Origin: Anaerobacillus arseniciselenatis
GTDB lineage: Bacteria > Bacillota > Bacilli > Bacillales > Anaerobacillaceae
Reading direction: 5' to 3'
DNA: 64,000 nt
NCBI RefSeq assembly: GCF_001865995.1
Contig: NZ_MLQQ01000018.1
Span: 62,001-126,000 of the forward strand
Positions 25,057-33,953 of this stretch are shown here, piece by piece. Both the position numbers and the translations under genes were made by a program. The notes below the pieces were generated by a model. That model ran no database searches. It had not been told where the DNA came from and saw only the letters and a program-made list of their open reading frames with translations. The first letter of the stretch is position 1. Every line of letters starts with the position of its first letter.

Positions 25057-26559
25057 ATGTATTATAAAAAGTGGGAAAAGCAGACAAAACTAAAAAACGT
25101 TAATCGTGAAGCATCAATCCAGGAAACAGAGCAGCAAAATAGCACGGATGAAAATGAAGAACCTACTTTTGAGGAAGTAATGAAGCTATTTAATGACTGT
25201 GATGATTTAGAACACAAAACGTTTTCAGAACTTGGGATAGATCTTATCTATTTTAGTCCACTTGTAGATGACAAAAAAGTAGAAGATGAAATTATCAATT
25301 CAATTTATTCGTCAACAACAGAAGAAGTTAAAAGTTGGGTCAAAAAGAAGGACATCCCTGAAGCGACGTCAATTAAAGATATAAAAGATGAAATTTTATC
25401 TGGCAGTGTGGGGATCTTTTTTGAAAATAAAACATATTATTATAACGTTTATGGACCTGAAACCAGAGGGATCGATAAAAGTGAAACTGAAACTGTGATT
25501 GTTGGGGCTCACGACGCGTTTGTAGAAGATATTACTACGAATTTATCATTAGTTAGAAGACGAGTGAAAAGCTCGAACTTAAAAGCGGTCAAGCTTAAGG
25601 TTGGGGAAGTCACAAAGACCTATGTTTACGTATTATATATCGATGGAATTGCTGACAGTGATATGGTCTCAGAAATGAAAGAAAGAATTTCAAAAATTGA
25701 AGTTGATTCAGTTTATGACACGAATATGTTAGCGCAATTAATTGATGAAGTTCCTGATTCTCTTTTTCCGCAATATTATAGTACAGAACTTCCAGATGTT
25801 GTTCGTTCGAAATTAGTTTCAGGTAAAATGGTTGTCCTTTTAGACACAAGTCCGATTGCGATTAGTGCACCTTCAAGTTTTTTTGAATTTATCCAATCTC
25901 CTGATGACTACAATCAACGGTGGTTACTGGGGACGGGTTTACGAATATTGCGTGCGGTTGCTATTTTTATTACTTTATCGTTTACAGCGATGTATGTTGC
26001 TGTCATCACTTTTCATTACGAAGTGTTACCAGAAGATTTATTAATTACATTAGCAGAATCAAGAGCGAGAGTTCCGTTTCCACCATTAATTGAAGCACTA
26101 CTAATGGAAGTGACAATTGAATTATTAAGAGAAGCTGGTGCGAGATTACCGACAAAAATCGGGCAAACGATTGGGATTGTTGGTGGGATTGTCATTGGAC
26201 AAGCCGCAGTTGAAGCTGGTCTAACGAGTAATATCCTAATCATTGCCGTTGCGAGCTCTGCGATCGCATCGTTTGTGTTGCCGAATTATAACATGAGTAA
26301 TTCAATTCGTATCGTCCGCTTTTTCTTAATTATTTTGGCTGGATTTTCAGGAATTTTCGGAATTGTTTTTGGTGTAGCCTTAATAGCAATTCACCTTGCT
26401 AGCTTAACGAGTTTAAAAACACCATATTTAATTCCAATGTCACCATTTTATTGGAAAGACTGGGTCGATACGTTTATCCGTGGGCCGTATTGGGCGATGA
26501 AACATAGACCAATACAAACGAAAACAGATAATACTGAAGTCAACAAAATGAAGCAATAA
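25057..26559 (+). CDS. gerA: Spore germination receptor A subunit (GerA family)
   Basis: A subunit of a GerA-type nutrient receptor in the spore inner membrane, 500 residues. A large hydrophilic N-terminal region (about 1-295; FGSVGIFF-like, LVRRRVKSSNLKA, GKMVVLLDTSPIAISAPSSFFEFIQSPDDY) is followed by about five membrane helices (about 300-460), containing the conserved PFPPLIEALLMEVTIELLREAG. Start follows GGGGGTG. First gene of gerA-gerB-gerC. Which nutrient it senses cannot be read from sequence; the locus letter is not assigned. Confidence 0.95.
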   Translation: MYYKKWEKQTKLKNVNREASIQETEQQNSTDENEEPTFEEVMKLFNDCDDLEHKTFSELGIDLIYFSPLVDDKKVEDEIINSIYSSTTEEVKSWVKKKDIPEATSIKDIKDEILSGSVGIFFENKTYYYNVYGPETRGIDKSETETVIVGAHDAFVEDITTNLSLVRRRVKSSNLKAVKLKVGEVTKTYVYVLYIDGIADSDMVSEMKERISKIEVDSVYDTNMLAQLIDEVPDSLFPQYYSTELPDVVRSKLVSGKMVVLLDTSPIAISAPSSFFEFIQSPDDYNQRWLLGTGLRILRAVAIFITLSFTAMYVAVITFHYEVLPEDLLITLAESRARVPFPPLIEALLMEVTIELLREAGARLPTKIGQTIGIVGGIVIGQAAVEAGLTSNILIIAVASSAIASFVLPNYNMSNSIRIVRFFLIILAGFSGIFGIVFGVALIAIHLASLTSLKTPYLIPMSPFYWKDWVDTFIRGPYWAMKHRPIQTKTDNTEVNKMKQ

Positions 26560-26571
26560 AGGGTCGATGAT

Positions 26572-27663
26572 ATGAAAGAAAAGTTACATTACACACAAAT
26601 AGCGGTAATTGTTTACATGATTCAATCGGGGGTTATTTTATTTGCACTTCCACGACTAGTGGCTGAAGCGTTTGGGACAAACGGTTGGTTAGGTTTAGTC
26701 CTAACCTCTGGAATCGTTTTAGTAAATATTTTTTTAATTGTTTTAGTTTACAATAAAGGAAATGGACAATCCATTTTTTCGATATTAGAAGCCAGTTTGC
26801 CGAAATGGATATATTTACCTTTTTATTTTTTAATGGTTGTCAACTTTAGTTTTATTGCTGTATTAATTGGAAAAAACTATGTTTTATTAATACAAACAAC
26901 GATTTTTCCTACTGTAGGCGCAAATCCATTTTTAATCCATTTTTTGATTACAGCGCTATTTTTTGTCAGTAAAGGAATATATAACATGGGAAAGATCACC
27001 TTAGTATTTTTCTTTTTAACGATATGGACGACCTTTTTGCTTCTTTTATTGTTGCCGGAATTTAGTTTCCAGCGAATGACCCCATTTATTTTTCAAGGCG
27101 CAAGTCTTTCGTTTGAAAAAAGCTTTGAAGTGTATACCGCATTTGTAGGATTTGAAATCGTACTATTTTTATTTCCTTACGTACAAAACGATAGAAAGTT
27201 TAGTAAGGCTGTCATTTTCGGGCACTTATTTACGACCTTTATTTATTTAGCTTTTTGTTTTGTCGCCATGGGCTTTTATAGCTTTGGGCAAATTAAAAAT
27301 ATTCTTTATCCGACACAAAATTTATTGAAATTCATGGAAACTCCATTAATCGAACGAATAGAAAATATTGTATTTATCGTCTTTTTTTTGAAAATTATTG
27401 TTACAGTTGCATTTTATTATTGGGCCTCTGTGGAAACAGCAAAAAGGGTTTTAACGAAAATAAAAGAAAAATGGTTATTGTTAATGATCATCGTAGCTTC
27501 ATTTATTTTTAGTTTCTTCTTTGAAATTCAAAGAGAAATTAATGAAGTTTTAAATATCATTGTTTTAGGGCAAGTCATCTTTTCGTTTAGCTTTCCAGTG
27601 CTACTTCTCTTATTATTGTGGATAAAAAATATGAAAAAAAAGCGAGGCAATAAAGTTGCGTAG
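26572..27663 (+). CDS. gerB: Spore germination receptor B subunit (GerB, amino-acid permease fold)
   Basis: Integral membrane subunit of the germinant receptor, 363 residues with about ten hydrophobic helices in an APC-type fold; this subunit binds the germinant in the family. Typical signs: an N-terminal helix after MKEKLHYTQIAVIVYMIQSG, then FALPRLVAEAFGTNGWLGL, and a C-terminal basic tail (KNMKKKRGNKVA). It begins 12 bases after gerA (GGGTCGATGATATG) and overlaps gerC by 8 bases. Selectivity unknown. Confidence 0.93.
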   Translation: MKEKLHYTQIAVIVYMIQSGVILFALPRLVAEAFGTNGWLGLVLTSGIVLVNIFLIVLVYNKGNGQSIFSILEASLPKWIYLPFYFLMVVNFSFIAVLIGKNYVLLIQTTIFPTVGANPFLIHFLITALFFVSKGIYNMGKITLVFFFLTIWTTFLLLLLLPEFSFQRMTPFIFQGASLSFEKSFEVYTAFVGFEIVLFLFPYVQNDRKFSKAVIFGHLFTTFIYLAFCFVAMGFYSFGQIKNILYPTQNLLKFMETPLIERIENIVFIVFFLKIIVTVAFYYWASVETAKRVLTKIKEKWLLLMIIVASFIFSFFFEIQREINEVLNIIVLGQVIFSFSFPVLLLLLLWIKNMKKKRGNKVA

Positions 27664-28765
27664 TTTAATGATTTTATTATTTGTCATCTTATGTTCAGGA
27701 TGTGCAGAACCACAAACTGTTGAGGATTTAGGCTTTATTCATAGTGTCGGCTATGACTTAAATGAAGCTGAAGACGCAGTGGAAGAAGGTGTTTTAGTTA
27801 TGACTGTTGCTATTCCACAAATTACACCGACAGCAGAAGTAGATCGTGAAGTGTTAACGACGATTGCTCATACGAGTAAACAAGCACGAGCAAAAATGGC
27901 TCGGAAAACCGATCGTATTTTAGTAAGTGGACAATTAAGAACAGCACTTTTTGGCATGAACCTAGCAGAAATAGGTTTTTTTGATACGATTGATACGTTG
28001 AAGCGTGACTATACGATTGGATTAAACTTAAAAATTATCGTTGTTAACGGTAATAGTAAAGAATTGTTATTAGAAGATTATCCAGAGCATCCACGAACGA
28101 GTAGGTATATTTTCGAACTTATCGATAAAGAAGCGAAATCACATGTTGCTGTGGATACGTCGTTACATCAGTTTATGCGAGATTATTATGATGATGGAAT
28201 AGATCCTATGGTTCCGGTAGTCAAAGTAGGAATTAATGAAATTATCGTTGACGGAATTGGCTTGTTTGACGGTGATCGGATGGTAATGAAAGTAAATCCA
28301 ACCGACGCTAGAACTTTGACGATGTTGCATGGAGATTATATAGGTGGTGACATTACAAAAGAGATTAAATTAAAGGAAGAAGAAAAGAGAAGTTACTTAT
28401 ACCTTACGTTTAGTACAATTGAATCTAAGCTAAAAGTCAAAGTGAAATCTCCTGATAAAATTGATATTCATTTAGACGTTAAAGGTAGTATCGATGAGTA
28501 CACAGGTCACCTAGAGCTGTCAGAGGATGAAGTACAAAAAGAAATTGAAAAGAAGTTAGAACAACATATAGAAAGTGTTGGTGAAAGTTTAATTCAAGAA
28601 ATGCAACAAAATAATACTGATAGCCTTGGTATAGGAAAGTTTGTACGTAATAGTTCAAAATATAAAGAATGGCAAGAAATGAATTGGAAAGAGGAGATCT
28701 ACCCTCTTGCAAAAATTAATGTGAATGCGAATGTGAAATTGAAAGGGTTTGGAGGCGTGAAATAA
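27656..28765 (+). CDS. gerC: Spore germination receptor C subunit (Ger(x)C lipoprotein)
   Basis: Lipoprotein subunit of the receptor, 369 residues. Signal peptide with lipobox LCSGC (C16). It is diacylglyceryl-modified by Lgt and sits on the outer face of the spore inner membrane in the family. Family features: VEDLGFIHSVGYDLNE near the mature N-terminus, ARAKMARKTDRILVSGQLR, and a C-terminal third domain ending with WQEMNWKEEIYPLAKINVNANVKLKGFG. Starts with TTG inside gerB. Last gene of the operon. Confidence 0.93.
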   Translation: MRSLMILLFVILCSGCAEPQTVEDLGFIHSVGYDLNEAEDAVEEGVLVMTVAIPQITPTAEVDREVLTTIAHTSKQARAKMARKTDRILVSGQLRTALFGMNLAEIGFFDTIDTLKRDYTIGLNLKIIVVNGNSKELLLEDYPEHPRTSRYIFELIDKEAKSHVAVDTSLHQFMRDYYDDGIDPMVPVVKVGINEIIVDGIGLFDGDRMVMKVNPTDARTLTMLHGDYIGGDITKEIKLKEEEKRSYLYLTFSTIESKLKVKVKSPDKIDIHLDVKGSIDEYTGHLELSEDEVQKEIEKKLEQHIESVGESLIQEMQQNNTDSLGIGKFVRNSSKYKEWQEMNWKEEIYPLAKINVNANVKLKGFGGVK

Positions 28766-28782
28766 TAACTATGGAAAATGGG

Positions 28783-28852
28783 GTTGCAGCCCCGCAAACT
28801 ATATATTGAGTGTTGTGGCTCATTTTTGGTAATTATGAAATTCACTCAATAA
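28783..28852 (+). repeat. MITE-like palindromic element, copy B (right half)
   Basis: GCAAACTATATATTGAGTG, TGTGGCTCATTTTTGG, TAATTATGAAATTCACTCA match the right half of the element at 60298-60420; the left half is missing. It lies between gerC and the riboswitch, where no gene is seen. Confidence 0.7.
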
Positions 28853-28990
28853 CGTAAACATTAAAGTAAATGAGAACATTTTGACTGCGCAGTGTTGATG
28901 ATTTAAATCGATAAAGTTTAAAAATAATAATTTACTTCATTAATAAATTACTTTATAATTGATTTAGCACAAAAAAACTGAATATTTGAC

Positions 28991-29183
28991 AAATAGGTTG
29001 GGGTTGTTATGCAAGTGTCTGACACTTGATTTTGATAGCCTCTGAAAAGGGAAGTTGGTGAAATTCCAGCACGGTCCCGCCACTGTAAACGTTGAGGAAG
29101 GCAAATGTTTCCACTGTGTATAAAAAATATACATGGGAAGGACTGCTAACTGTTGAAGCGTAAGTCAGGAGACCTGCCTATTT
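28991..29183 (+). ncRNA. Cobalamin (B12) riboswitch
   Basis: Conserved core present: GGGAAGTTGGTGAAATTCC, then GCACGGTCCCGCCACTGTA (the B12 box region), a GGAAG repeat after the variable arm, and GTAAGTCAGGAGACCTGCC at the 3' end. The closing P1 stem pairs AAATAGG (28991-28997) with CCTATTT (29177-29183). A dispersed palindrome, CAAGTGTCTGACACTTG (29012-29028), forms the tip of the 5' arm. A terminator hairpin follows at 29305 before the operon, indicating transcriptional control by adenosylcobalamin or a related corrinoid. Confidence 0.96.
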
Positions 29184-29304
29184 TGTGTTTAAGCTCCTTC
29201 GAGGAAAAGGTTGTTTAAAGAGCATAGTAATCTAGTTGAAAAACTAGATTGGTAGAAATTTCTACAAATGTGTAGTGGATACATATATGATGCCTTTTTA
29301 CATT

Positions 29305-29335
29305 CAACGCTTTCCTTTGGAATAGCGTTTTTTTG
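29305..29335 (+). terminator. Riboswitch-controlled terminator
   Basis: AACGCT-TTCCTTTGGAAT-AGCGTT followed by TTTTTTT, lying between the riboswitch and the btuF start; the off-state terminator of the B12 riboswitch. Confidence 0.8.
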
Positions 29336-29365
29336 TTGCTAAAAAATAGTAGGGGGAAGAAAAAT

Positions 29366-30394
29366 ATGATGAAACAAATGAAGAAGTGGGGATTACTAAG
29401 CTTTATTCTTCTAGTTATGATGGCAATCGTTGTTGGTTGTAATTCAGAAGAAGTTCAGACTGAAACAAATGAAGATAGTGAGGTTTCAAGTGAAGCAATT
29501 ACAAAGGAAGAGGAAGAAAATAAAGATGAAAATTCAAATGATAGTATAGGAGGGCAGCAATTTCCTGTTTCAGTTATTGATGGAACAGGACAAGAAGTTA
29601 CAATTGAAAAAGAGCCAAAAACGATTGTTTCTCTTCAAGCTAGTAACACGGAAGTTTCGTTTGCTTTAGGTTTAGAAGAAAAGATTGTTGGAGTTTCAGA
29701 TTTTTGTAATTATCCAGCCGAGGCGTTAGAAGTAGATAAAGTTGGTGCTCAAGATATGAACGTTGAGCTTATATTATCTATGCTTCCTGATTTAGCACTC
29801 GTATCTGCATACCATTACAATAACCATGCTGAGATCCTAAATCAGTTTAAGGATGCAGGTATTAACGTTATTGTCGTTGGGGATGCATCAAACTTTAATG
29901 ATGTGTACGAAAAAATTGAATTAATTGGTGCGGTGACTGGTGCAACAGCTGAAGCAGAAGTGATCGTTACTGATATGCAAAAGCGTCTTGAAACGGTGAA
30001 AGGACTAGCAAAAGAAGTGACGGAGCAAAAGAAAATTTGGGTTGAAGTTGCACCAGCTCCAGATATTTTTACAACTGGTCAAGGAACGTTCATGCATGAA
30101 ATGCTTGAAGTGATTAATGCGATTAACGCAGCTGGGGAGCACGAAGGTTGGGTAATGCTTACTGAGGAAGAAATTGTTCAGTTAAATCCCGATGTTATTA
30201 TTACGACATATGGTTCGTATTACGAGAACCCAGAACAATCTGTGCTGTCTAGAGATGGATGGAGTGATGTATCAGCGATTAAATCTGAACAAGTTTTTGA
30301 TGTTGAAGGAGATATCGTTGTTAGACCAGGACCTCGTTTAATCGAAGGGGTTGAACATATTGCCAAATACATTTATCCGGAAATTTTTAACTAA
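29366..30394 (+). CDS. btuF: Corrinoid ABC transporter substrate-binding lipoprotein
   Basis: 342-residue binding protein. Signal peptide with lipobox IVVGC (C25), an acidic spacer rich in Glu/Asn/Ser (about 27-65), then a periplasmic-binding (BtuF/FhuD-like) domain beginning FPVSVIDGTGQEVTIEKEPKTIVSL. It captures B12 or cobinamide outside the membrane and docks to BtuC. The 29366 ATG (followed by a second ATG) lies after TAGGGGGAAG. First gene of the B12-riboswitch operon, which supports corrinoid over iron-siderophore binding. Confidence 0.92.
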   Translation: MMKQMKKWGLLSFILLVMMAIVVGCNSEEVQTETNEDSEVSSEAITKEEEENKDENSNDSIGGQQFPVSVIDGTGQEVTIEKEPKTIVSLQASNTEVSFALGLEEKIVGVSDFCNYPAEALEVDKVGAQDMNVELILSMLPDLALVSAYHYNNHAEILNQFKDAGINVIVVGDASNFNDVYEKIELIGAVTGATAEAEVIVTDMQKRLETVKGLAKEVTEQKKIWVEVAPAPDIFTTGQGTFMHEMLEVINAINAAGEHEGWVMLTEEEIVQLNPDVIITTYGSYYENPEQSVLSRDGWSDVSAIKSEQVFDVEGDIVVRPGPRLIEGVEHIAKYIYPEIFN

Positions 30395-31487
30395 TAAAGT
30401 ACTCTGGCTTTATGTATTAAGTGGAGGGTTTGTACTTTGTACAGCCCTTCTCGGTTTATTAATAAGTAGTGTTACGGTCCCTATACCGACAATCTTCACA
30501 ATTATCATTACTAATACTGTTAATAGTTTTCTTGATCATACGGTTAACCTTTTTATTACTAACACGTTACATTTAGGTTTGCTAGAAGACGTTCCTAGAA
30601 ATGAAGAAATGATCATATGGAATATTCGCTTTCCGAGAGTGTTACTTGCCTTTTGTGTTGGTGCTTCGCTTGCTTTAGCAGGGGCTGCTTTTCAAGGCTT
30701 GTTACGAAATCCTCTAGCTGATCCGTATACAATCGGAGTATCATCAGGTGCTGCCTTAGGTGCGGTTATTGTTATATTTTTTGGTATTACTTTTCCTGTC
30801 TTAGGAAGTTTTACGTTGCCGACCGTTGCTATTATTAGTGGCTTTGTAACACTTTTCATCGTATTTGGTTTAGTCCGTTTGAGTAGTAGAAGTTTAGCCA
30901 TAGAAACGATTATCCTCGCAGGGATTATCATAAGTGCATTTATTGGATCAATTATATCTTTAATCATTTCTTTAGGTGATCGGGAGTCAATGACGCAAAT
31001 TATATATTGGCTTTACGGAAGTGTTGCGATGAGAGGATGGGGGCACGTTCAAATCATTATCCCATTTATGGTTTTCGGATCACTCATGCTGCTCGTTCAT
31101 TACCGGGAATTAAATGCGTTAGCATTAGGGGAAGAGGCAGCCGACCATATAGGTGTAAATGTAAAAAGATCTAAAATATATATTTTAATGGGGGCATCGC
31201 TTTTAACTGGGGCAGCTGTTGCCGTATCAGGTTCGATTGGTTTTGTAGGCCTTGTCATCCCTCATCTTGTTCGGATTGTCACTGGTCCAAACCATCGTCA
31301 CGTTTTACCTTTATCAATACTTGTTGGTGGTTCCTTTTTAATTTTAGCTGATTTAGTCGCAAGAATGATCATTGCACCGAAAGAATTACCAATTGGAATC
31401 ATAACAGCATTAATTGGCGCACCAGTCTTTGCGGCGCTATTAATTAGAGAACGAATTGGAAGGGGGAAGAAAAATGCTAAAGATTAG
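30360..31487 (+). CDS. btuC: Corrinoid ABC transporter permease (FecCD family)
   Basis: Membrane permease of 375 residues with about ten helices. Conserved FecCD/BtuC stretches: WNIRFPRVLLAFCVGASLALAG, QGLLRNPLADPYTIGVSSGAALGA, ALGEEAADHIGVNV, GSIGFVGLVIPHLVR and PKELPIGIITALIGAPVFAALLIR. The start is uncertain: a TTG at 30360 is 9 bases after AAGGGG, while an in-frame TTG at 30351 is too close to it; either way it overlaps the end of btuF. It also overlaps the next gene, so the three import genes are coupled. Confidence 0.92.
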   Translation: MPNTFIRKFLTNKVLWLYVLSGGFVLCTALLGLLISSVTVPIPTIFTIIITNTVNSFLDHTVNLFITNTLHLGLLEDVPRNEEMIIWNIRFPRVLLAFCVGASLALAGAAFQGLLRNPLADPYTIGVSSGAALGAVIVIFFGITFPVLGSFTLPTVAIISGFVTLFIVFGLVRLSSRSLAIETIILAGIIISAFIGSIISLIISLGDRESMTQIIYWLYGSVAMRGWGHVQIIIPFMVFGSLMLLVHYRELNALALGEEAADHIGVNVKRSKIYILMGASLLTGAAVAVSGSIGFVGLVIPHLVRIVTGPNHRHVLPLSILVGGSFLILADLVARMIIAPKELPIGIITALIGAPVFAALLIRERIGRGKKNAKD

Positions 31488-32946
31488 AAATTTAGTTGGT
31501 GGCTATACAAACACTCCAATTATTAACGGGGTTGATTTTGAAATTAGTAAAGGAGAATTTTTTGTCTTGCTAGGCCCGAATGGTAGTGGGAAATCGACGA
31601 TTTTTAAACTGATTACTGGTCAACTTCCTTGCCAAAAAGGTGAGATCTCTATTAATGATAAGTCACTCTCTTCCTTTTCAAAGTTAGAAAAGGCAAAAAA
31701 AGTAGCTGTTCTTTCCCAAGAAGTTCAAATCTCCTTTGATTACACCGTTGAGGAAATTATTAGTCTCGGTCGCTTTCCTCATCAAAAAGGCCTCTTTAAA
31801 ACACTTTCTGTTGAAGATAAAGAAGTGATTGAAGAGGTAATGGAAATTACAAAGGTAAAACAGTATCGTGATACTCAATTTCGAATGATTAGTGGTGGTG
31901 AAAAGCAACGTGTTTTACTTGCAAAAGTTTTAGCACAACAACCTGAAGTTTTACTATTAGATGAACCTACTAATCATTTGGATATTAAACATACGTTTCA
32001 AATGCTCGATTTATTAAAAGAGTGGCAGCAAACAAAAGGGTTGACCATTTTTGCGATTTTGCATGATTTAAATGTTGCTGCCCTTTACGCCGATCGAATC
32101 GCCTTACTTCATAAAGGCTCATTTTTAGATGTTGGTGACGTTGATACATTAAGGAAAGAGAGTCAGCTCGAAACCGTTTATGAAGTTAAAGTGAATGCTC
32201 AGTCACATCCAACCGTTCCAAAACCACAGCTATTAATGACACCTAACCACTCGAAAACAAAAAGTGAATTGCTCAATTTTGATACTAGTTTTTCCATTAC
32301 AAAAAATGATCAGTTTATTCATGTTCAATTTGAGAGTCCATTAAGAACGATTTCCAACGGGGTAATCGGTGAAGGTATTCAATGGCTAAAGCACTTTTGT
32401 AATTTTCACGTTGAAAAACACTATAATGGTTCCAACCCAAAACAAGATTTACAAAAGTGGATGGAAAAATACGAGATTCCTTTTGAACAGTCAGTAGCGA
32501 TGATGACGGCAGTTCGTTTAGAAGATGTTGTTATTGTAACGAAGCAAATTGAAGACATAAAGGTAATCGCTGTTGTAACTGCAGGGACAGGGAATGCCGT
32601 AGATATTACGAATAGTTCATTAAGCCAATCACATGAAAAGGTTGGCACGATTAATTCGATGGTCTTTATTGATGCTCATTTTACAGATGGCGCATTAGTT
32701 AATGGCTTTATGTCGGCTACAGAAGCGAAAGTAAAAGCGTTACACGACTTAAATGTGAAAGATCCCGAGACAAATACGATGGCTACGAGTACGTCAACAG
32801 ATGCCTTACTTCTTGCGGTTACTCAGCAAGGTAAGGAAACTCAATATGCTGGTTCAGGTACGGTTGTTGGCAAAGTAATTGGTCAAACCGTATATGAAGC
32901 GACACATAAAGCCGTTCAAAAATATTTTCATAGGTTACAAAAATGA
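31474..32946 (+). CDS. btuD: Corrinoid ABC transporter ATPase fused to CbiZ cobinamide amidohydrolase
   Basis: 490-residue fusion. The N-terminal ABC ATPase (about 1-235) has GPNGSGKST (about 35-43), signature ISGGEKQ and Walker B VLLLDEPTNHLD. The C-terminal half (about 265-490) is a CbiZ-type adenosylcobinamide amidohydrolase (VVTAGTGNAVDITNS, NSMVFIDAHFTDGALVNGFMSATEAK, TSTDALLLAVT), which removes the aminopropanol side chain to give cobyric acid. Import and first remodelling step are thus on one chain. The ATG follows AAGGGGGAAG. Such ABC-CbiZ fusions are known in some bacilli. Confidence 0.92.
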   Translation: MLKIRNLVGGYTNTPIINGVDFEISKGEFFVLLGPNGSGKSTIFKLITGQLPCQKGEISINDKSLSSFSKLEKAKKVAVLSQEVQISFDYTVEEIISLGRFPHQKGLFKTLSVEDKEVIEEVMEITKVKQYRDTQFRMISGGEKQRVLLAKVLAQQPEVLLLDEPTNHLDIKHTFQMLDLLKEWQQTKGLTIFAILHDLNVAALYADRIALLHKGSFLDVGDVDTLRKESQLETVYEVKVNAQSHPTVPKPQLLMTPNHSKTKSELLNFDTSFSITKNDQFIHVQFESPLRTISNGVIGEGIQWLKHFCNFHVEKHYNGSNPKQDLQKWMEKYEIPFEQSVAMMTAVRLEDVVIVTKQIEDIKVIAVVTAGTGNAVDITNSSLSQSHEKVGTINSMVFIDAHFTDGALVNGFMSATEAKVKALHDLNVKDPETNTMATSTSTDALLLAVTQQGKETQYAGSGTVVGKVIGQTVYEATHKAVQKYFHRLQK

Positions 32947-33953
32947 TAATAGTTGACTACTTTACGATCTTTAATGGGTTTTTACTACTAGGCTTTATAT
33001 TATTAATTCTTGCTATTTTATTAGATTTGATCATTGGTGACCCGAGGTGGTTGCCTCATCCAGTGATACAGATCGGAAAATTAATTTCCTTTTTGGAACA
33101 AAGTTGGAACAAAGGAGAGTACCGGAAGATAAAAGGGGTTTTCCTTACAATAGCGGTACTATGCGTGGTATTTGCCATCACTTATTTTATACTCTTTTTC
33201 GCTTATCAGTTTCATTTTCTTGCTGGATTTCTACTTGAAATCTACCTAATCTCAACGACGATTGCGATTAAAGGGCTACATTCGGCAGCTAAGAGTGTCT
33301 TTGTACCTCTTGTTGAAGGTAATTTAGATGAAGCAAGATTTCAATTAAGCATGATCGTCGGACGTGATACAGAAAAATTAAATGAAAGTGAAATTGTCAG
33401 AGGAACGGTGGAAACTGTTGCTGAAAATACGGTTGACGGAATAACAGCTCCTTTATTTTGGGCATTTATTGGTGGAGCCCCGTTAGCGATGGTCTATCGA
33501 GCCACAAACACACTTGATTCTATGGTCGGTTATAAAAGTGAGTCGTATATTCAGTTTGGGTGGGCTTCCGCCCGATTTGATGATGTCATGAATTATATAC
33601 CATCGCGACTTACAGCTTTTGCAATGTGGCTTGCTAGTTTTTTTATGAAAGGGCCAAAGAGAAAAGAAGCATTACATATTACAAAGCGAGATGCAAAAAA
33701 ACACCCAAGTCCAAATAGTGGTTACCCAGAGGCAATGGTTGCGGGATTAATCGGAATACAATTAGGCGGGGTTAATTACTATAAAGGGGTCGAATCAAAA
33801 AGGGCAACGATGGGGGAAGCGACTAGAAGTTTAGTAGCAAAAGACATTAATCGGTCTATTTTATACATGCACGGTGGCTGGATCGTATTTGTCATTTTTT
33901 TATTTGGGCTTATGTTAATAAAAACAATGGTTTTAAATGAGGTGAAACAATGA
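32943..33953 (+). CDS. cbiB: Adenosylcobinamide-phosphate synthase CbiB
   Basis: Membrane enzyme (336 residues, about five helices) joining cobyric acid to (R)-1-amino-2-propanol phosphate, the product of CobD. Family marks: LDLIIGDPRWLPHPVIQIGK (N-terminal), MIVGRDTEKLNESEIVRGTVET, AENTVDGITAPLFWAFIGG, and HPSPNSGYPEAMVAGLIGIQLGG. ATG overlaps the stop of the preceding gene (ATGATAA). It complements CbiZ: together they replace the side chain of salvaged corrinoids. Confidence 0.95.
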   Translation: MIIVDYFTIFNGFLLLGFILLILAILLDLIIGDPRWLPHPVIQIGKLISFLEQSWNKGEYRKIKGVFLTIAVLCVVFAITYFILFFAYQFHFLAGFLLEIYLISTTIAIKGLHSAAKSVFVPLVEGNLDEARFQLSMIVGRDTEKLNESEIVRGTVETVAENTVDGITAPLFWAFIGGAPLAMVYRATNTLDSMVGYKSESYIQFGWASARFDDVMNYIPSRLTAFAMWLASFFMKGPKRKEALHITKRDAKKHPSPNSGYPEAMVAGLIGIQLGGVNYYKGVESKRATMGEATRSLVAKDINRSILYMHGGWIVFVIFLFGLMLIKTMVLNEVKQ

